Origin: Flavobacteriales bacterium UBA2798
GTDB taxonomy: Bacteria > Bacteroidota > Bacteroidia > Flavobacteriales_D > UBA2798
Direction of reading: 5' to 3'
Assembly (NCBI GenBank): GCA_002351955.1
Contig: DEHO01000036.1
Location: 261,166 to 275,603 of the forward strand
DNA: 14,438 nt
Shown piece by piece: positions 1 to 7,787 of the stretch (within the stretch, counting starts at the first letter, position 1; every line of letters begins with the position of its first letter). The notes below the pieces were generated by a model, which made no database searches, had not been told where the DNA came from, and saw only the letters and a program-made list of their open reading frames with translations. The position numbers and the translations under genes are program-made.

Positions 1-1
1 A

Positions 2-847
2 GTTCTTCCTTCCAATGGGACCGGGGCGTCACTAATCACCTTTGATCCGCGTAATCCTTCACCCACTATTGGTGGACCAACACTCAGATCTGATCTCGAT
101 CAAGGACCTTACAACCAGGCTCCGCTTGTGGAATCAAGAAATGATGTATTGATATTTGAGTCTCCTGTATTGGGAGCACCTGTAGTTATGAAAGGAAATG
201 TCCGCGCACATTTTTATGTTTCTTCAAACAGAAAAGATACTGATGTTGCTGTTCGTATTACCGATGTTTATCCGGACGGCAGATCAATGATTTTACTCGA
301 TGGCATCAGAAGAATGCGATTTAGAAATGGATTTACAGCCGCTGATACAGCCTCAATGATTCCGGGTCAGATTTATGAAGAGGATGTTCAATTGATGAAC
401 AGCGCAATTACCTTTTTGCCGGGACACAGAATTCGTTTAGATATTACTTCTTCCAATTATCCGCGGTTTGATGTCAATCTGAATAATGGTGGAGCAATGT
501 ATGTTGCGGGTGACACGCTTGTTGCGCAAAACACAATTTATCACAACGCTAGTCAGGCCTCTTATATTGAGCTTCGCCTTGAAGATTTTATTGGAGAAAC
601 ACCAGAGGATTTATTTGTCGGACATAAATTGTTTCCAAATCCAGCAAATGAATTTCTTGAGTTGACTGTTCCTGGAAATTCCGAATTTTCCTGGGAGATA
701 TTTGATGTGCAGGGAAAATCACAGAAAAGCGGAACGTGTAAAGGAGAAAACAGGGTAGTGGTTGCTGAGCTTTATCCCGGATTGTATGTCCTGCAATACA
801 CAATTAATGGAAAAAGTTACCGTGTAAAGTGGGTAAAATCAAAATGA
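2..847 (+). CDS. CocE/NonD-family (PepX_C) hydrolase, C-terminal part, with T9SS sorting domain (5' end outside window)
   Basis: Open from the window edge (first full codon at base 2), 281 residues to the TGA at 845-847; the catalytic N-terminal part lies upstream. The visible part matches the C-terminal jelly-roll domain (PepX_C) of the X-Pro dipeptidyl-peptidase / CocE / glutaryl-7-ACA acylase group. It opens with FDPRNPSPTIGG and a GPYNQ..VESRNDVLIF stretch, continues with FLPGHRIRLDITSSNYPRFD and N-NGG, and ends with a NTIYHNASQASYIEL segment. These enzymes are serine alpha/beta-hydrolases that cut amide or ester bonds; the substrate cannot be told without the catalytic domain. From about base 626 follows a roughly 70-residue T9SS type A tail (LFPNPANEF..., then GLYVLQY and a basic end), so the protein is probably exported across the outer membrane. 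The stop overlaps the next gene's start (ATGA), which suggests translational coupling with the M1 peptidase. Confidence 0.88.
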   Translation, partial: VLPSNGTGASLITFDPRNPSPTIGGPTLRSDLDQGPYNQAPLVESRNDVLIFESPVLGAPVVMKGNVRAHFYVSSNRKDTDVAVRITDVYPDGRSMILLDGIRRMRFRNGFTAADTASMIPGQIYEEDVQLMNSAITFLPGHRIRLDITSSNYPRFDVNLNNGGAMYVAGDTLVAQNTIYHNASQASYIELRLEDFIGETPEDLFVGHKLFPNPANEFLELTVPGNSEFSWEIFDVQGKSQKSGTCKGENRVVVAELYPGLYVLQYTINGKSYRVKWVKSK

Positions 848-3255
848 AAAATTATTGGATCTTATTTTTTTTGTTGTTCCTTTCCATTAAAGGAAGTGCT
901 CAACATTGTTCTCACAAGGGAGCAAAATATCATGATCGTACATCAAACGAAAATTTGCGCAGCGATACAATTGATGTGATCAATTATTCAATCGCACTTG
1001 ATATTCGTGATTTTGCAGGACAAACTATTTCCGGATCAACAACTGTAAAGTTCAGACCGCTGATGAATGGGGTCACAAGTTTGTCGCTTGACCTTTTGGA
1101 GATGACAGTGGATTCGGTAAAGAAGAATTCAACAAACCTTTCGTTCACCTACAATGATACATTATTGGTAATTGATCTCAGTTTGTCAATTGGAATTGGT
1201 GATACTTCACAACTTACTGTGTATTATCATGGGCAGCCACAAATGGATCCTTCAGGATGGGGAGGGTTTTATTGGAACGGTGGTTATGCGTTTAATTTAG
1301 GTGTAGGATTTGAATCTATTCCACATAATTATGGACGTGTATGGCATCCTTGTTTCGATAATTTTGTTGAACGTGCAACCTATGATTTCGTGATTCTTAC
1401 CAATGGAGGAAAAAGAGCATACTGTAACGGATATTTTGTAAATGAAACCGTAAATGGTTCAGACATTACACGTACATGGAAAATGGAAACACCTATTCCA
1501 AGTTATCTCGCCTCAGTAAATGTTGCTTCGTACACGCATGTTGTTCAGAATTATAATAGTCCATTTACCGGATTAAACACCCCCATTTGGCTGATCGCAC
1601 TTCCTGCCGATACAACAGGCATGAAGAATTCATTTGTAAATCTTCCAACCGCAATTGAATCATTTGAGTGGGCGTATGGGCCCCATTATTTTAATAAGAT
1701 TGGTTATGTTCTGGTGCCATTCTCATCCGGAGCAATGGAGCATGCAACCAATATAGCCTATCCCCGAACTACTGCAACCGGTTCCTTGCTTTATGAAACG
1801 CTAATGGCTCATGAACTCGCGCATCATTGGTGGGGCGACCTGGTTACCTGCGAAACTGCATACGACATGTGGATCAATGAAGGAATGGCATCGTATTCTG
1901 AATACTTGTTTCTGGAATACATGTATGGAGAAACGCAATACAAAAACGGTATTCGCAACAATCACAAGAATGTTATTTGGAAAGCACATATTGATGATAA
2001 CGGTTTTCATGCGTTGTCGCAGGTGCCGCTTGATGTTACTTACGGAGCAACTTCCTATGATAAAGGTGCAGATGTTGCACATACAATGCGTGGATACATG
2101 GGAGATTCCCTGTTTTTTGCCGGGTTAAAAGCTATTATTAGTAATAACCAACTTCAGAATCTTAACAGTGAATCATTTCGTGATCAGCTAAACGCTTTAC
2201 CTGCTATTGATGTCGATGATTTTTTTGAAGATTGGGTATTGCATCCCGGTTTTCCGGAATTTGCGATTGATTCAATACAGGTGGTTCCGGCTGGAAGTGA
2301 TTTTTCAGTAACAGTTTTCGTTCGGCAAAAATTAAGAGGTGCTCCTTTTTATTTTGATAATGTTCCGCTAAACGTATTTTTCAGGAATGCAAACTGGGCC
2401 GTAGAAACACGTAAAATGATTGTAAGCGGGCAGAATGATCAGGTAACTTTTTTATTGCCATTTATTCCTGTACAATGGTCATTAAACGAGGATGAAAAAA
2501 TCAGTGAAGCGGTTACAGCAGACAATTGGGCGGTGTATTCAGCTGGATTTAAATCATTGCCGCATTCAAATTTTCAAGTTAATTTCTCACAGGTTCCTGA
2601 TTCAGCATTTATGCGCGTTGAACACCATTGGATAGCCGCAGATGATTTTAGCACTGTTGATTTTCTGAATGTAATATCGCCCGACCGGTACTGGAGGATT
2701 TCCGGTATTGACTGGAACAATAACATTGTTGCAGAGGGGCGATTTGCTTATAATGGATCAACTTCTGGTTCCGGGTATCTGGATAATCAATTAATGACAA
2801 ACTACGGCTCTGTTGTATTTCATGAGGATAGTATCCGTTTGTTTTACCGTCCGCATGCAGGAGTGAATTGGGTGGAATACCCTTATTACACCCGACAAAC
2901 GCAATCCAGCAAAACCGATAAGGTCGGGTTGATTGTTGCGGACTCGCTGAAGTTAGGAGATTATGCATTTGGAATGCGGATCAGTGCGCTGAACATTGAG
3001 GAGGCTGTTCCGCAGGTTGAACTTCGGCTATATCCTAATCCGTCTGATGATATGGTGTGGCTAGAAGTGGATGGCCTGATGATGGATCAGTACGATGTTG
3101 TGGTCTCTGATTTATTTGGACGAGTTGTTCATTCATTTCCTATCTCAGGACGTAAATCTGGCTTCAGTGTTGCCGATTTCGCTTCTGGGATTTACTTTGT
3201 AAAACTGCATTTTGGATCGAATCAAATCGCAGTGAGTAAATTAATTGTGCGCTGA
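844..3255 (+). CDS. Secreted M1-family zinc aminopeptidase with T9SS sorting domain
   Basis: 803 residues. It has an N-terminal signal peptide (MKNYWILFFLLFLSIKGSAQ, cleavage likely before Q or H), then the M1 beta-saddle domain (DTIDVINYSIALDI). Next come a GAMEH exopeptidase motif at residues 296-300 (GAMEN is usual in the family), the zinc site HELAH at 323-327 with the third ligand Glu346 (HExxH-x18-E), and a candidate transition-state Tyr405 in SYDKGAD. The last 75 or so residues (LYPNPSDD... GIYFVKL...) form a T9SS type A sorting domain. The enzyme should remove N-terminal residues from peptides at the surface or outside the cell. I chose ATG 844 over GTG 829 because it begins a clean signal peptide and makes the classic 4-base overlap with the upstream hydrolase. 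The two likely work together in extracellular peptide breakdown. The gene ends exactly where the convergent DUF4296-type gene ends. Confidence 0.95.
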   Translation: MKNYWILFFLLFLSIKGSAQHCSHKGAKYHDRTSNENLRSDTIDVINYSIALDIRDFAGQTISGSTTVKFRPLMNGVTSLSLDLLEMTVDSVKKNSTNLSFTYNDTLLVIDLSLSIGIGDTSQLTVYYHGQPQMDPSGWGGFYWNGGYAFNLGVGFESIPHNYGRVWHPCFDNFVERATYDFVILTNGGKRAYCNGYFVNETVNGSDITRTWKMETPIPSYLASVNVASYTHVVQNYNSPFTGLNTPIWLIALPADTTGMKNSFVNLPTAIESFEWAYGPHYFNKIGYVLVPFSSGAMEHATNIAYPRTTATGSLLYETLMAHELAHHWWGDLVTCETAYDMWINEGMASYSEYLFLEYMYGETQYKNGIRNNHKNVIWKAHIDDNGFHALSQVPLDVTYGATSYDKGADVAHTMRGYMGDSLFFAGLKAIISNNQLQNLNSESFRDQLNALPAIDVDDFFEDWVLHPGFPEFAIDSIQVVPAGSDFSVTVFVRQKLRGAPFYFDNVPLNVFFRNANWAVETRKMIVSGQNDQVTFLLPFIPVQWSLNEDEKISEAVTADNWAVYSAGFKSLPHSNFQVNFSQVPDSAFMRVEHHWIAADDFSTVDFLNVISPDRYWRISGIDWNNNIVAEGRFAYNGSTSGSGYLDNQLMTNYGSVVFHEDSIRLFYRPHAGVNWVEYPYYTRQTQSSKTDKVGLIVADSLKLGDYAFGMRISALNIEEAVPQVELRLYPNPSDDMVWLEVDGLMMDQYDVVVSDLFGRVVHSFPISGRKSGFSVADFASGIYFVKLHFGSNQIAVSKLIVR

Positions 3256-3615
3256 TTATTGCTTTGGATTGTCGAGCGTGTTTAGCGAGTCGACAACCTG
3301 CTCCATGATTTTGTGTAAGCGATTTGATTTAGTGCTGTAGTATTCGATGTTTTGCAGGAAATCTTTTGCATTGGTTCCATGGCTGGAGAAAACATCGTTG
3401 TAGATTTCATCTGCTCCTTCACGGATTGTATCGCCAGGAAGATAAATTTCGTTCACTGTAGCTTCAGTTAAATGAAGCTCAACCAAAATTTCTTTCATGT
3501 GTTGCTCGCTGAGAATTCCTACCTGAGGTTCTTCCTGCTGCGCACTCCCTCCCGAGCAAGCTTGGATGGTGAAAAGCAGAATGCAGATTAGCGAAGAATT
3601 AGCAATGGCTCTCAT
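3256..3615 (-). CDS. DUF4296-type lipoprotein
   Basis: 119 residues. A hydrophobic N-terminus leads to Cys20 (IQAC), a somewhat relaxed lipobox, followed by a polar SGGSAQQEEP linker that fits an envelope lipoprotein. The body (ILSEQHMKEILVELHLTEA near residues 34-52, then NDVFSSHGTNAKDFLQNIEYY and a helix ending in VVDSLN) resembles the Bacteroidota DUF4296 family. That family is predicted to be helical, and its function is unknown to me. Its start codon overlaps the dihydroorotase stop by four bases (ATGA on the minus strand), so it is probably translated by coupling as the last gene of the GT2-dihydroorotase operon. I recall this gene order in other Bacteroidota, but could not check it. 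The stop codon directly abuts the convergent M1 peptidase stop. Confidence 0.85.
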   Translation of the reverse strand: MRAIANSSLICILLFTIQACSGGSAQQEEPQVGILSEQHMKEILVELHLTEATVNEIYLPGDTIREGADEIYNDVFSSHGTNAKDFLQNIEYYSTKSNRLHKIMEQVVDSLNTLDNPKQ

Positions 3616-4946
3616 CGATTGAAAAGTAGGCGACTACCTTTTTTGCTTTCGTTGAATTCCCCGTTTTCGTAAACCAGGTGACCACTAACTATTGTGTGTG
3701 TGATTTGCGAATGAAAGCGCGTTCCTTCAAAAGGCGACCACCCGCATTTGTAGAGTAGGTTTGATTTTTCTACCGTCCACTCAGAATTCATGTCCACCAA
3801 CACCAGGTCTGCGAAATAACCTTCGCGAATGTAACCGCGTTTTTCAATTTGGAAACAATCGGCTACTGCATGCGACATTTTTCGCACAACGGTTTCAATA
3901 GTAATCTTCCCTTCGCGAACCAACTCGAGCATTGCTGGTATAGCGTGCTGGACAAGCGGACCACCGCTTGGTGCTGATGAATAGGGGGCGCTTTTTTCTT
4001 CGAACGTATGAGGAGCATGATCAGTGGCAATAATATCAATGCGGTCATCAAGAACTCCTTTCAATATTCCGTCACGATCTGTAGCTGTTTTTACAGATGG
4101 ATTCCACTTGATGAAATTTCCTTTTGTAAGATAATCTGCATCCGAAAACCATAGGTGGTGAATACAAGCTTCTGAAGTGATTCTTTTTTCCTTTAGCGGA
4201 ATATCGTTTCTGAATAATGAGACTTCTTTCGCAGTTGAAATGTGGAGAATATGAAGACGTGTGTTGTATTTTTTTGCCAATTCAACTGCCATGGATGAAG
4301 ATAACCAGCAGGCTTCTTCGCTGCGAATTAGCGGGTGGTGGGTTGCGTTGAGCTGATCACCATATTTTTCCTTGAATTCTTCATTGTTACGTCGAACAGT
4401 GCCTTCGTCTTCGCAATGGGTTGCAATAAGTAATTTGCATTTAGAGAAAATCGCCTCAAGCACTTCACGTTTATCCACAAGCATATTGCCGGTAGACGAG
4501 CCCATGAAAATTTTTATCCCACATACATTACGCGGGTTTGTTTTTAAAACCTCTTCCAGATTTTCATTCGATGCCCCCATAAAAAAGGAGTAATTCGCAA
4601 GTGACACTTCCGCAGCACGCTTGTATTTTTCTTCAAGTAATTCTTGTGTAAGTGTATTAGGAACAGTATTTGGCATTTCCATATAGGAAGTAATTCCTCC
4701 GGCAACTGCTGCTTTTGCTTCTGTGTAAATCTCTCCCTTATGGGTTAGGCCGGGCTCTCGAAAATGTACCTGATCGTCGATTGCTCCGGGTAACAGGAAT
4801 TTCCCGTTAGCGTCAATTATAGAATCGAAATTCCCTTCTAAATTCTTTCCGATTTTACGAATAAGCTCACCTTCAATTGCTACATCGCCTTCAGTGATTT
4901 TTCCTTCATTTACGATTCTTGCATTGCGAATCAGTATCGTAGCCAT
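3612..4946 (-). CDS. pyrC: Dihydroorotase (amidohydrolase superfamily, Bacteroidota-type)
   Basis: 444 residues. Dihydroorotase is a cytoplasmic enzyme that interconverts N-carbamoyl-aspartate and dihydroorotate, the third step of pyrimidine synthesis. Visible motifs in order: DDQVHFREPG at residues 57-66, GGITSYMEMPNT (83-94), GIKIFMGSSTGNML with Lys145 where related enzymes carry a carboxylated lysine, ATHCE with His177, LHILHIST with His232 and His235, and ATDHAPH with Asp309. The last region (ADLVLVD, then CGWSPFEG) is typical of the family. In most class I enzymes the first motif is DxHxH; here the first His is Gln59. I remember the same substitution in the Porphyromonas gingivalis enzyme, so it looks like a lineage feature rather than decay. 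Hydantoinase or allantoinase are less likely alternatives given the overall similarity. The gene lies 3 bases after the GT2 gene and overlaps the downstream lipoprotein start. Confidence 0.93.
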   Translation of the reverse strand: MATILIRNARIVNEGKITEGDVAIEGELIRKIGKNLEGNFDSIIDANGKFLLPGAIDDQVHFREPGLTHKGEIYTEAKAAVAGGITSYMEMPNTVPNTLTQELLEEKYKRAAEVSLANYSFFMGASNENLEEVLKTNPRNVCGIKIFMGSSTGNMLVDKREVLEAIFSKCKLLIATHCEDEGTVRRNNEEFKEKYGDQLNATHHPLIRSEEACWLSSSMAVELAKKYNTRLHILHISTAKEVSLFRNDIPLKEKRITSEACIHHLWFSDADYLTKGNFIKWNPSVKTATDRDGILKGVLDDRIDIIATDHAPHTFEEKSAPYSSAPSGGPLVQHAIPAMLELVREGKITIETVVRKMSHAVADCFQIEKRGYIREGYFADLVLVDMNSEWTVEKSNLLYKCGWSPFEGTRFHSQITHTIVSGHLVYENGEFNESKKGSRLLFNR

Positions 4947-4949
4947 GAC

Positions 4950-5663
4950 TTAAATTTTTTTTCTTCTCATTTTGAATACACCCCAAAAAGCCTCTTTGAA
5001 TATTCTCATGCTCATTTTGGATTGTCCTAACTGTCTATCGATAAATACAATGGGAACTTCCTTTATTTTGAAGCCATGCAATAGTGCTGTGTATTTCATT
5101 TCTATCTGAAACGCGTAGCCAACAAAACGAATCTTGTTCAAGTCAATTGTTTCGAGAGCCTTTCTTTTGTAGCACTTAAATCCTGCAGTGGTGTCTTTAA
5201 TATTTATCCAAAGTATCAGACGAACATAAACAGAAGCAAAATAGCTCATCAGCCATCGGGTAAATGGCCAATTCATTACTTTTCCGCCTTTTACGTAGCG
5301 TGAACCTACACTCATATCGAACCCGTCTACTGCGCAGGCATTGTACAACCGAATCAAATCATCGGGGTTATGCGAGAAATCAGCATCCATTTCAAAAATG
5401 AATGAATAATTATGTTGCAGCGACCAGCGAAATCCATGGATATATGCTGTACCTAAACCTGATTTAGATGCCCGTTCTTCCATGAATAAGCGATCAGGGT
5501 ATTCTGTCATTAAGGATCGTACAATTTCAGCAGTTCCGTCTGGTGAACCGTCATCAACGATTAATACATGAAAAAGCTTATCCAGGGAGAACACTTTACG
5601 CAGGATGCGTTCAATGTTTTCCTTTTCGTTAAAGGTTGGAATAATGACGATACTGTCCGACAC
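4950..5663 (-). CDS. GT2 polyprenol monophosphomannose synthase-like glycosyltransferase
   Basis: 237 residues, a single GT-A domain of the DPM1 type. Visible: VIIPTFNEKENI at the N-terminus, LIVDDGSPDGTAEIV (Asp37-Asp38), SGLGTAYIHGFRW, the metal-binding DAD at 93-95 in EMDADFSHNPDDL, VGSRYVKGG (119-127), DTTAGFKCYKRKAL (157-170), and a basic C-terminus. No membrane-anchoring GtrA or multi-span domain follows, so this is the short soluble or peripheral form. It likely moves a hexose, probably mannose or glucose, from a nucleotide sugar to polyprenyl phosphate at the inner membrane, for later use in glycosylation or glycan synthesis; the exact sugar is not readable from sequence. The start is GTG at 5661-5663: an in-frame stop lies just upstream and there is no ATG before the first conserved strand. 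It is the first gene of a minus-strand operon with dihydroorotase and the DUF4296-type lipoprotein. Confidence 0.9.
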   Translation of the reverse strand: MSDSIVIIPTFNEKENIERILRKVFSLDKLFHVLIVDDGSPDGTAEIVRSLMTEYPDRLFMEERASKSGLGTAYIHGFRWSLQHNYSFIFEMDADFSHNPDDLIRLYNACAVDGFDMSVGSRYVKGGKVMNWPFTRWLMSYFASVYVRLILWINIKDTTAGFKCYKRKALETIDLNKIRFVGYAFQIEMKYTALLHGFKIKEVPIVFIDRQLGQSKMSMRIFKEAFWGVFKMRRKKI

Positions 5664-5718
5664 GATACTGGTTTCAGGGTTAAAAATAGGGTTTTTTCTA
5701 CCCCAATAAACTATTCGG

Positions 5719-5750
5719 TTTCACGAAACGATGAATAAGGGTTAAATTTG
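5719..5750 (+). promoter_or_regulatory. Candidate Bacteroidota-type promoter for the choice-of-anchor B gene
   Basis: TAAATTTG at 5743-5750 matches the Bacteroidota -7 consensus TAnnTTTG exactly. A TTTC at 5719-5722 lies 20 bases upstream, where the -33 TTTG element is expected. Transcription would start around 5755, about 15 bases before the preferred ATG at 5770. It lies in the 91-base divergent gap between the GT2 gene and this one. This is a pattern match only. Confidence 0.5.
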
Positions 5751-5769
5751 TAATGTGAATAAACAAACG

Positions 5770-7185
5770 ATGCATTTTATAACCGGGTATTTTTTTTTAG
5801 GGACATTAACATTCCTTAAGAAATTGCAGCTTTTTCCGGGTATCGTTTTTGGCATTCTCTCCTTTTCTGCGAATGCTCAGGAGGCAATGAATATCCGTTT
5901 ACTGGGTGAATGGACCAGCAGCTCAGTTTCAGTAAATCCACAGGGGGCAAAGTTCAGCGATCTTTGGGCTTTTGACATTAATGGTAAAAATTATGCTGCC
6001 TTATGCAGTACAGATGGTATCCATTTTATTGAAATAGGTGCAGATGGTTCGATGGTGGAAAGGGATTTTGTACAGGGAGTTCATTTTGGTCCGAGCGTGG
6101 TCAATCGGGATGTGGCTACGTTTAATGGATATCTGTATGCCGTTTGTGATCATGGCTTTTCAACATTACAGATTATCGATTTGCATTATTTACCGGACTC
6201 TGTCCATGTAGTGTTGAGTACAGACCAGTTTTTTCAGCGTGCTCACAGTGTGTTTGTCGATACTTCGAGTGCAACGCTATTGGTGTGTGGACCAAGCTCA
6301 ACTATAAACGGAGATCGGGCTATGGATGTATTTTCGTTGAGCAATCCGGAAAATCCTTCCTTGCTTGGAAGTTTTAATTCGGTACAGTATGTTCATGACG
6401 CCTACATGCGAAACGATACTGCATGGTTAAACTGCGGATTTGATGGACTGTTGGTGGTAAAAATTAATATTCCGTTCTCCATTCAGATTATTGGTGATTT
6501 GCCGGCTTATCCAGAAATGGGATACAATCATTCCGGTTGGCTTTCTGAAGATGGGAGATACTATGTTTTTTCGGATGAAACACCGAACCGCAGAATGAAA
6601 TTATGTGATGTTTCAAACCTCAATGATATTCAGGTTCTTTCTCTTTTTCACTCGGGAACCGACGCCCAAAACATGGCGCATAATATGATGTTGTTCGATG
6701 ATTATGTTTATGTGTCGCATTATAGGGACGGACTTCAGATTTTTGATATTTCTGACAAATCCTTTCCCCAGCGCATTGCATGGTACGATCCTGAAACTGT
6801 TGATGGTTTTGCTTTTTCTGGAGCATGGGGTATTTATGTTTACCGAAATGAGCATCGCATCCTGATTTCTGACATGCAGCGCGGATTGTTGTACTATCAG
6901 TTTGATGCTCCCCCAAGACTTGCTTCAGACCGAACTGAATTTGGTGTTGCACCTAATCCGGCCTTTGATGTCATTTGGTTTTGGCGTTCTTCCAGCCGAT
7001 TATATCCGGTTCAATTACAAATTTGGGATTTGTCCGGAAAAATAGTTTTTGAAGAAAAATTTCCTTCCATCGATCGATTTTCAGTTGACATTAACTCTTG
7101 GGATTCCGGAATGTATTTTTTCACGATCTCAGGCATTGAAGTGAGCACAAAATACAGCGGGAAATTCATAGTGAGCCATCAATAA
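5770..7185 (+). CDS. Choice-of-anchor B-type secreted beta-propeller protein with T9SS sorting domain
   Basis: 471 residues from ATG 5770. A GTG at 5755 would add five residues, but it sits almost on the predicted transcription start. A long hydrophobic N-terminus, with a second LKKLQLF...LSFSANAQ segment, looks like a signal peptide cleaved near residues 36-37. The body carries repeated propeller-blade-like stretches: DLWAFDINGKNYAALCSTDGIHFIEI, AVCDHGFSTLQIIDL, YNHSGWLSEDGRYYVFSDE, and a YVSHYRDGLQIFDIS blade. This is the pattern of choice-of-anchor B / LVIVD-like proteins. The last 80 or so residues (VAPNPAFDVIWFW... SGMYFFTISG) form a T9SS type A tail, so the protein is likely surface-bound or released. 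No catalytic motif is visible, and a binding or structural role is inferred. The gene stands alone, divergent from the GT2 operon, and overlaps the convergent L,D-transpeptidase end by 7 bases. Confidence 0.88.
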   Translation: MHFITGYFFLGTLTFLKKLQLFPGIVFGILSFSANAQEAMNIRLLGEWTSSSVSVNPQGAKFSDLWAFDINGKNYAALCSTDGIHFIEIGADGSMVERDFVQGVHFGPSVVNRDVATFNGYLYAVCDHGFSTLQIIDLHYLPDSVHVVLSTDQFFQRAHSVFVDTSSATLLVCGPSSTINGDRAMDVFSLSNPENPSLLGSFNSVQYVHDAYMRNDTAWLNCGFDGLLVVKINIPFSIQIIGDLPAYPEMGYNHSGWLSEDGRYYVFSDETPNRRMKLCDVSNLNDIQVLSLFHSGTDAQNMAHNMMLFDDYVYVSHYRDGLQIFDISDKSFPQRIAWYDPETVDGFAFSGAWGIYVYRNEHRILISDMQRGLLYYQFDAPPRLASDRTEFGVAPNPAFDVIWFWRSSSRLYPVQLQIWDLSGKIVFEEKFPSIDRFSVDINSWDSGMYFFTISGIEVSTKYSGKFIVSHQ

Positions 7186-7784
7186 TGAAGGATTAAAACC
7201 GGCAATCCATCTTTAAGCAAGGGCTCCAGCATCAGAATATCTTCATTTCGCATCCGAATACATCCATGTGAAGCAGGCTTTCCTATTAAACCTTCTTCAT
7301 GCGTTCCATGTAACATGATGTCTCTGGAATAGCTGTCGACTTTACCGCCTTTGTTTTTTCCGTTTTCCATTCCGTCTAAACGATAGGCTCTGGTGGTAAT
7401 GATGTCTTTTCCGGTGGAAATTGCTTCAGAAACAATTTCAGCTTTTTTTCCGGTAAAACCGTTTTTATCAATAACCCCACCTGAAGGAGTAGCATTGCCA
7501 ATGCATCCTTTTATACAATGCAATCCGGTCGGTGTCTGCTCACTGTTATAAGTAAAACCAAATCCTTTTTTTGCAGTGGAAACTGAAAAAACCAGCTTAG
7601 CCTTTCCTTCTTCAATATAAAAAAGCTGTTGGTGTTTTATGGAGACAAAAACGAATTGCCGAAAATTGGTTCGCGGATAATGACTTTTAGCATAGTCTTG
7701 TATCAATCCACAGTAATGATCAGACTCAGGTGAACCTGCTGTAAATTTTACACTTACCAATAAAATCATTAGGAGAGATTTCAT
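7179..7784 (-). CDS. L,D-transpeptidase (YkuD domain), exported
   Basis: 201 residues. An N-terminal hydrophobic signal (MKSLLMILLVSVKFTAGS) is followed by a YkuD catalytic domain. The domain shows FVSIKHQQLFYIEEGKAKLVFSVSTAKKGFG (roughly 46-76), QTPTGLHCIKG, MLHGTHEEG with His159-Gly160, and the active-site motif SHGCIRMRN at 172-180 with nucleophile Cys175. Enzymes of this family cross-link or modify peptidoglycan stems through L,D bonds, or attach proteins to peptidoglycan, in the periplasm. No LysM or other wall-binding domain is present. A few family members are pigment- or sporulation-linked rather than wall-linking. The gene starts 3 bases after the stop of the Omp85-like gene, so it is very likely co-transcribed with it. 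The last 7 bases overlap the convergent choice-of-anchor B gene. Confidence 0.92.
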   Translation of the reverse strand: MKSLLMILLVSVKFTAGSPESDHYCGLIQDYAKSHYPRTNFRQFVFVSIKHQQLFYIEEGKAKLVFSVSTAKKGFGFTYNSEQTPTGLHCIKGCIGNATPSGGVIDKNGFTGKKAEIVSEAISTGKDIITTRAYRLDGMENGKNKGGKVDSYSRDIMLHGTHEEGLIGKPASHGCIRMRNEDILMLEPLLKDGLPVLILHY

Positions 7785-7787
7785 GGG

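Noticed and set aside
829..843. GTG start five codons upstream for the M1 peptidase
   Set aside because: It would put charged residues from the preceding gene's tail ahead of a clean signal peptide; ATG 844 with the ATGA overlap is better.
1811..2128. Open frame of 105 codons inside the M1 gene, and an antisense one at 1801-2082
   Set aside because: Both are shadows of the zinc-site region of a clearly real gene; no family features or start context.
5718..5729. Inverted repeat GTTTC-AC-GAAAC in the divergent gap
   Set aside because: The arms are only 5 bases and there is no second copy in the window; too short to call an operator.
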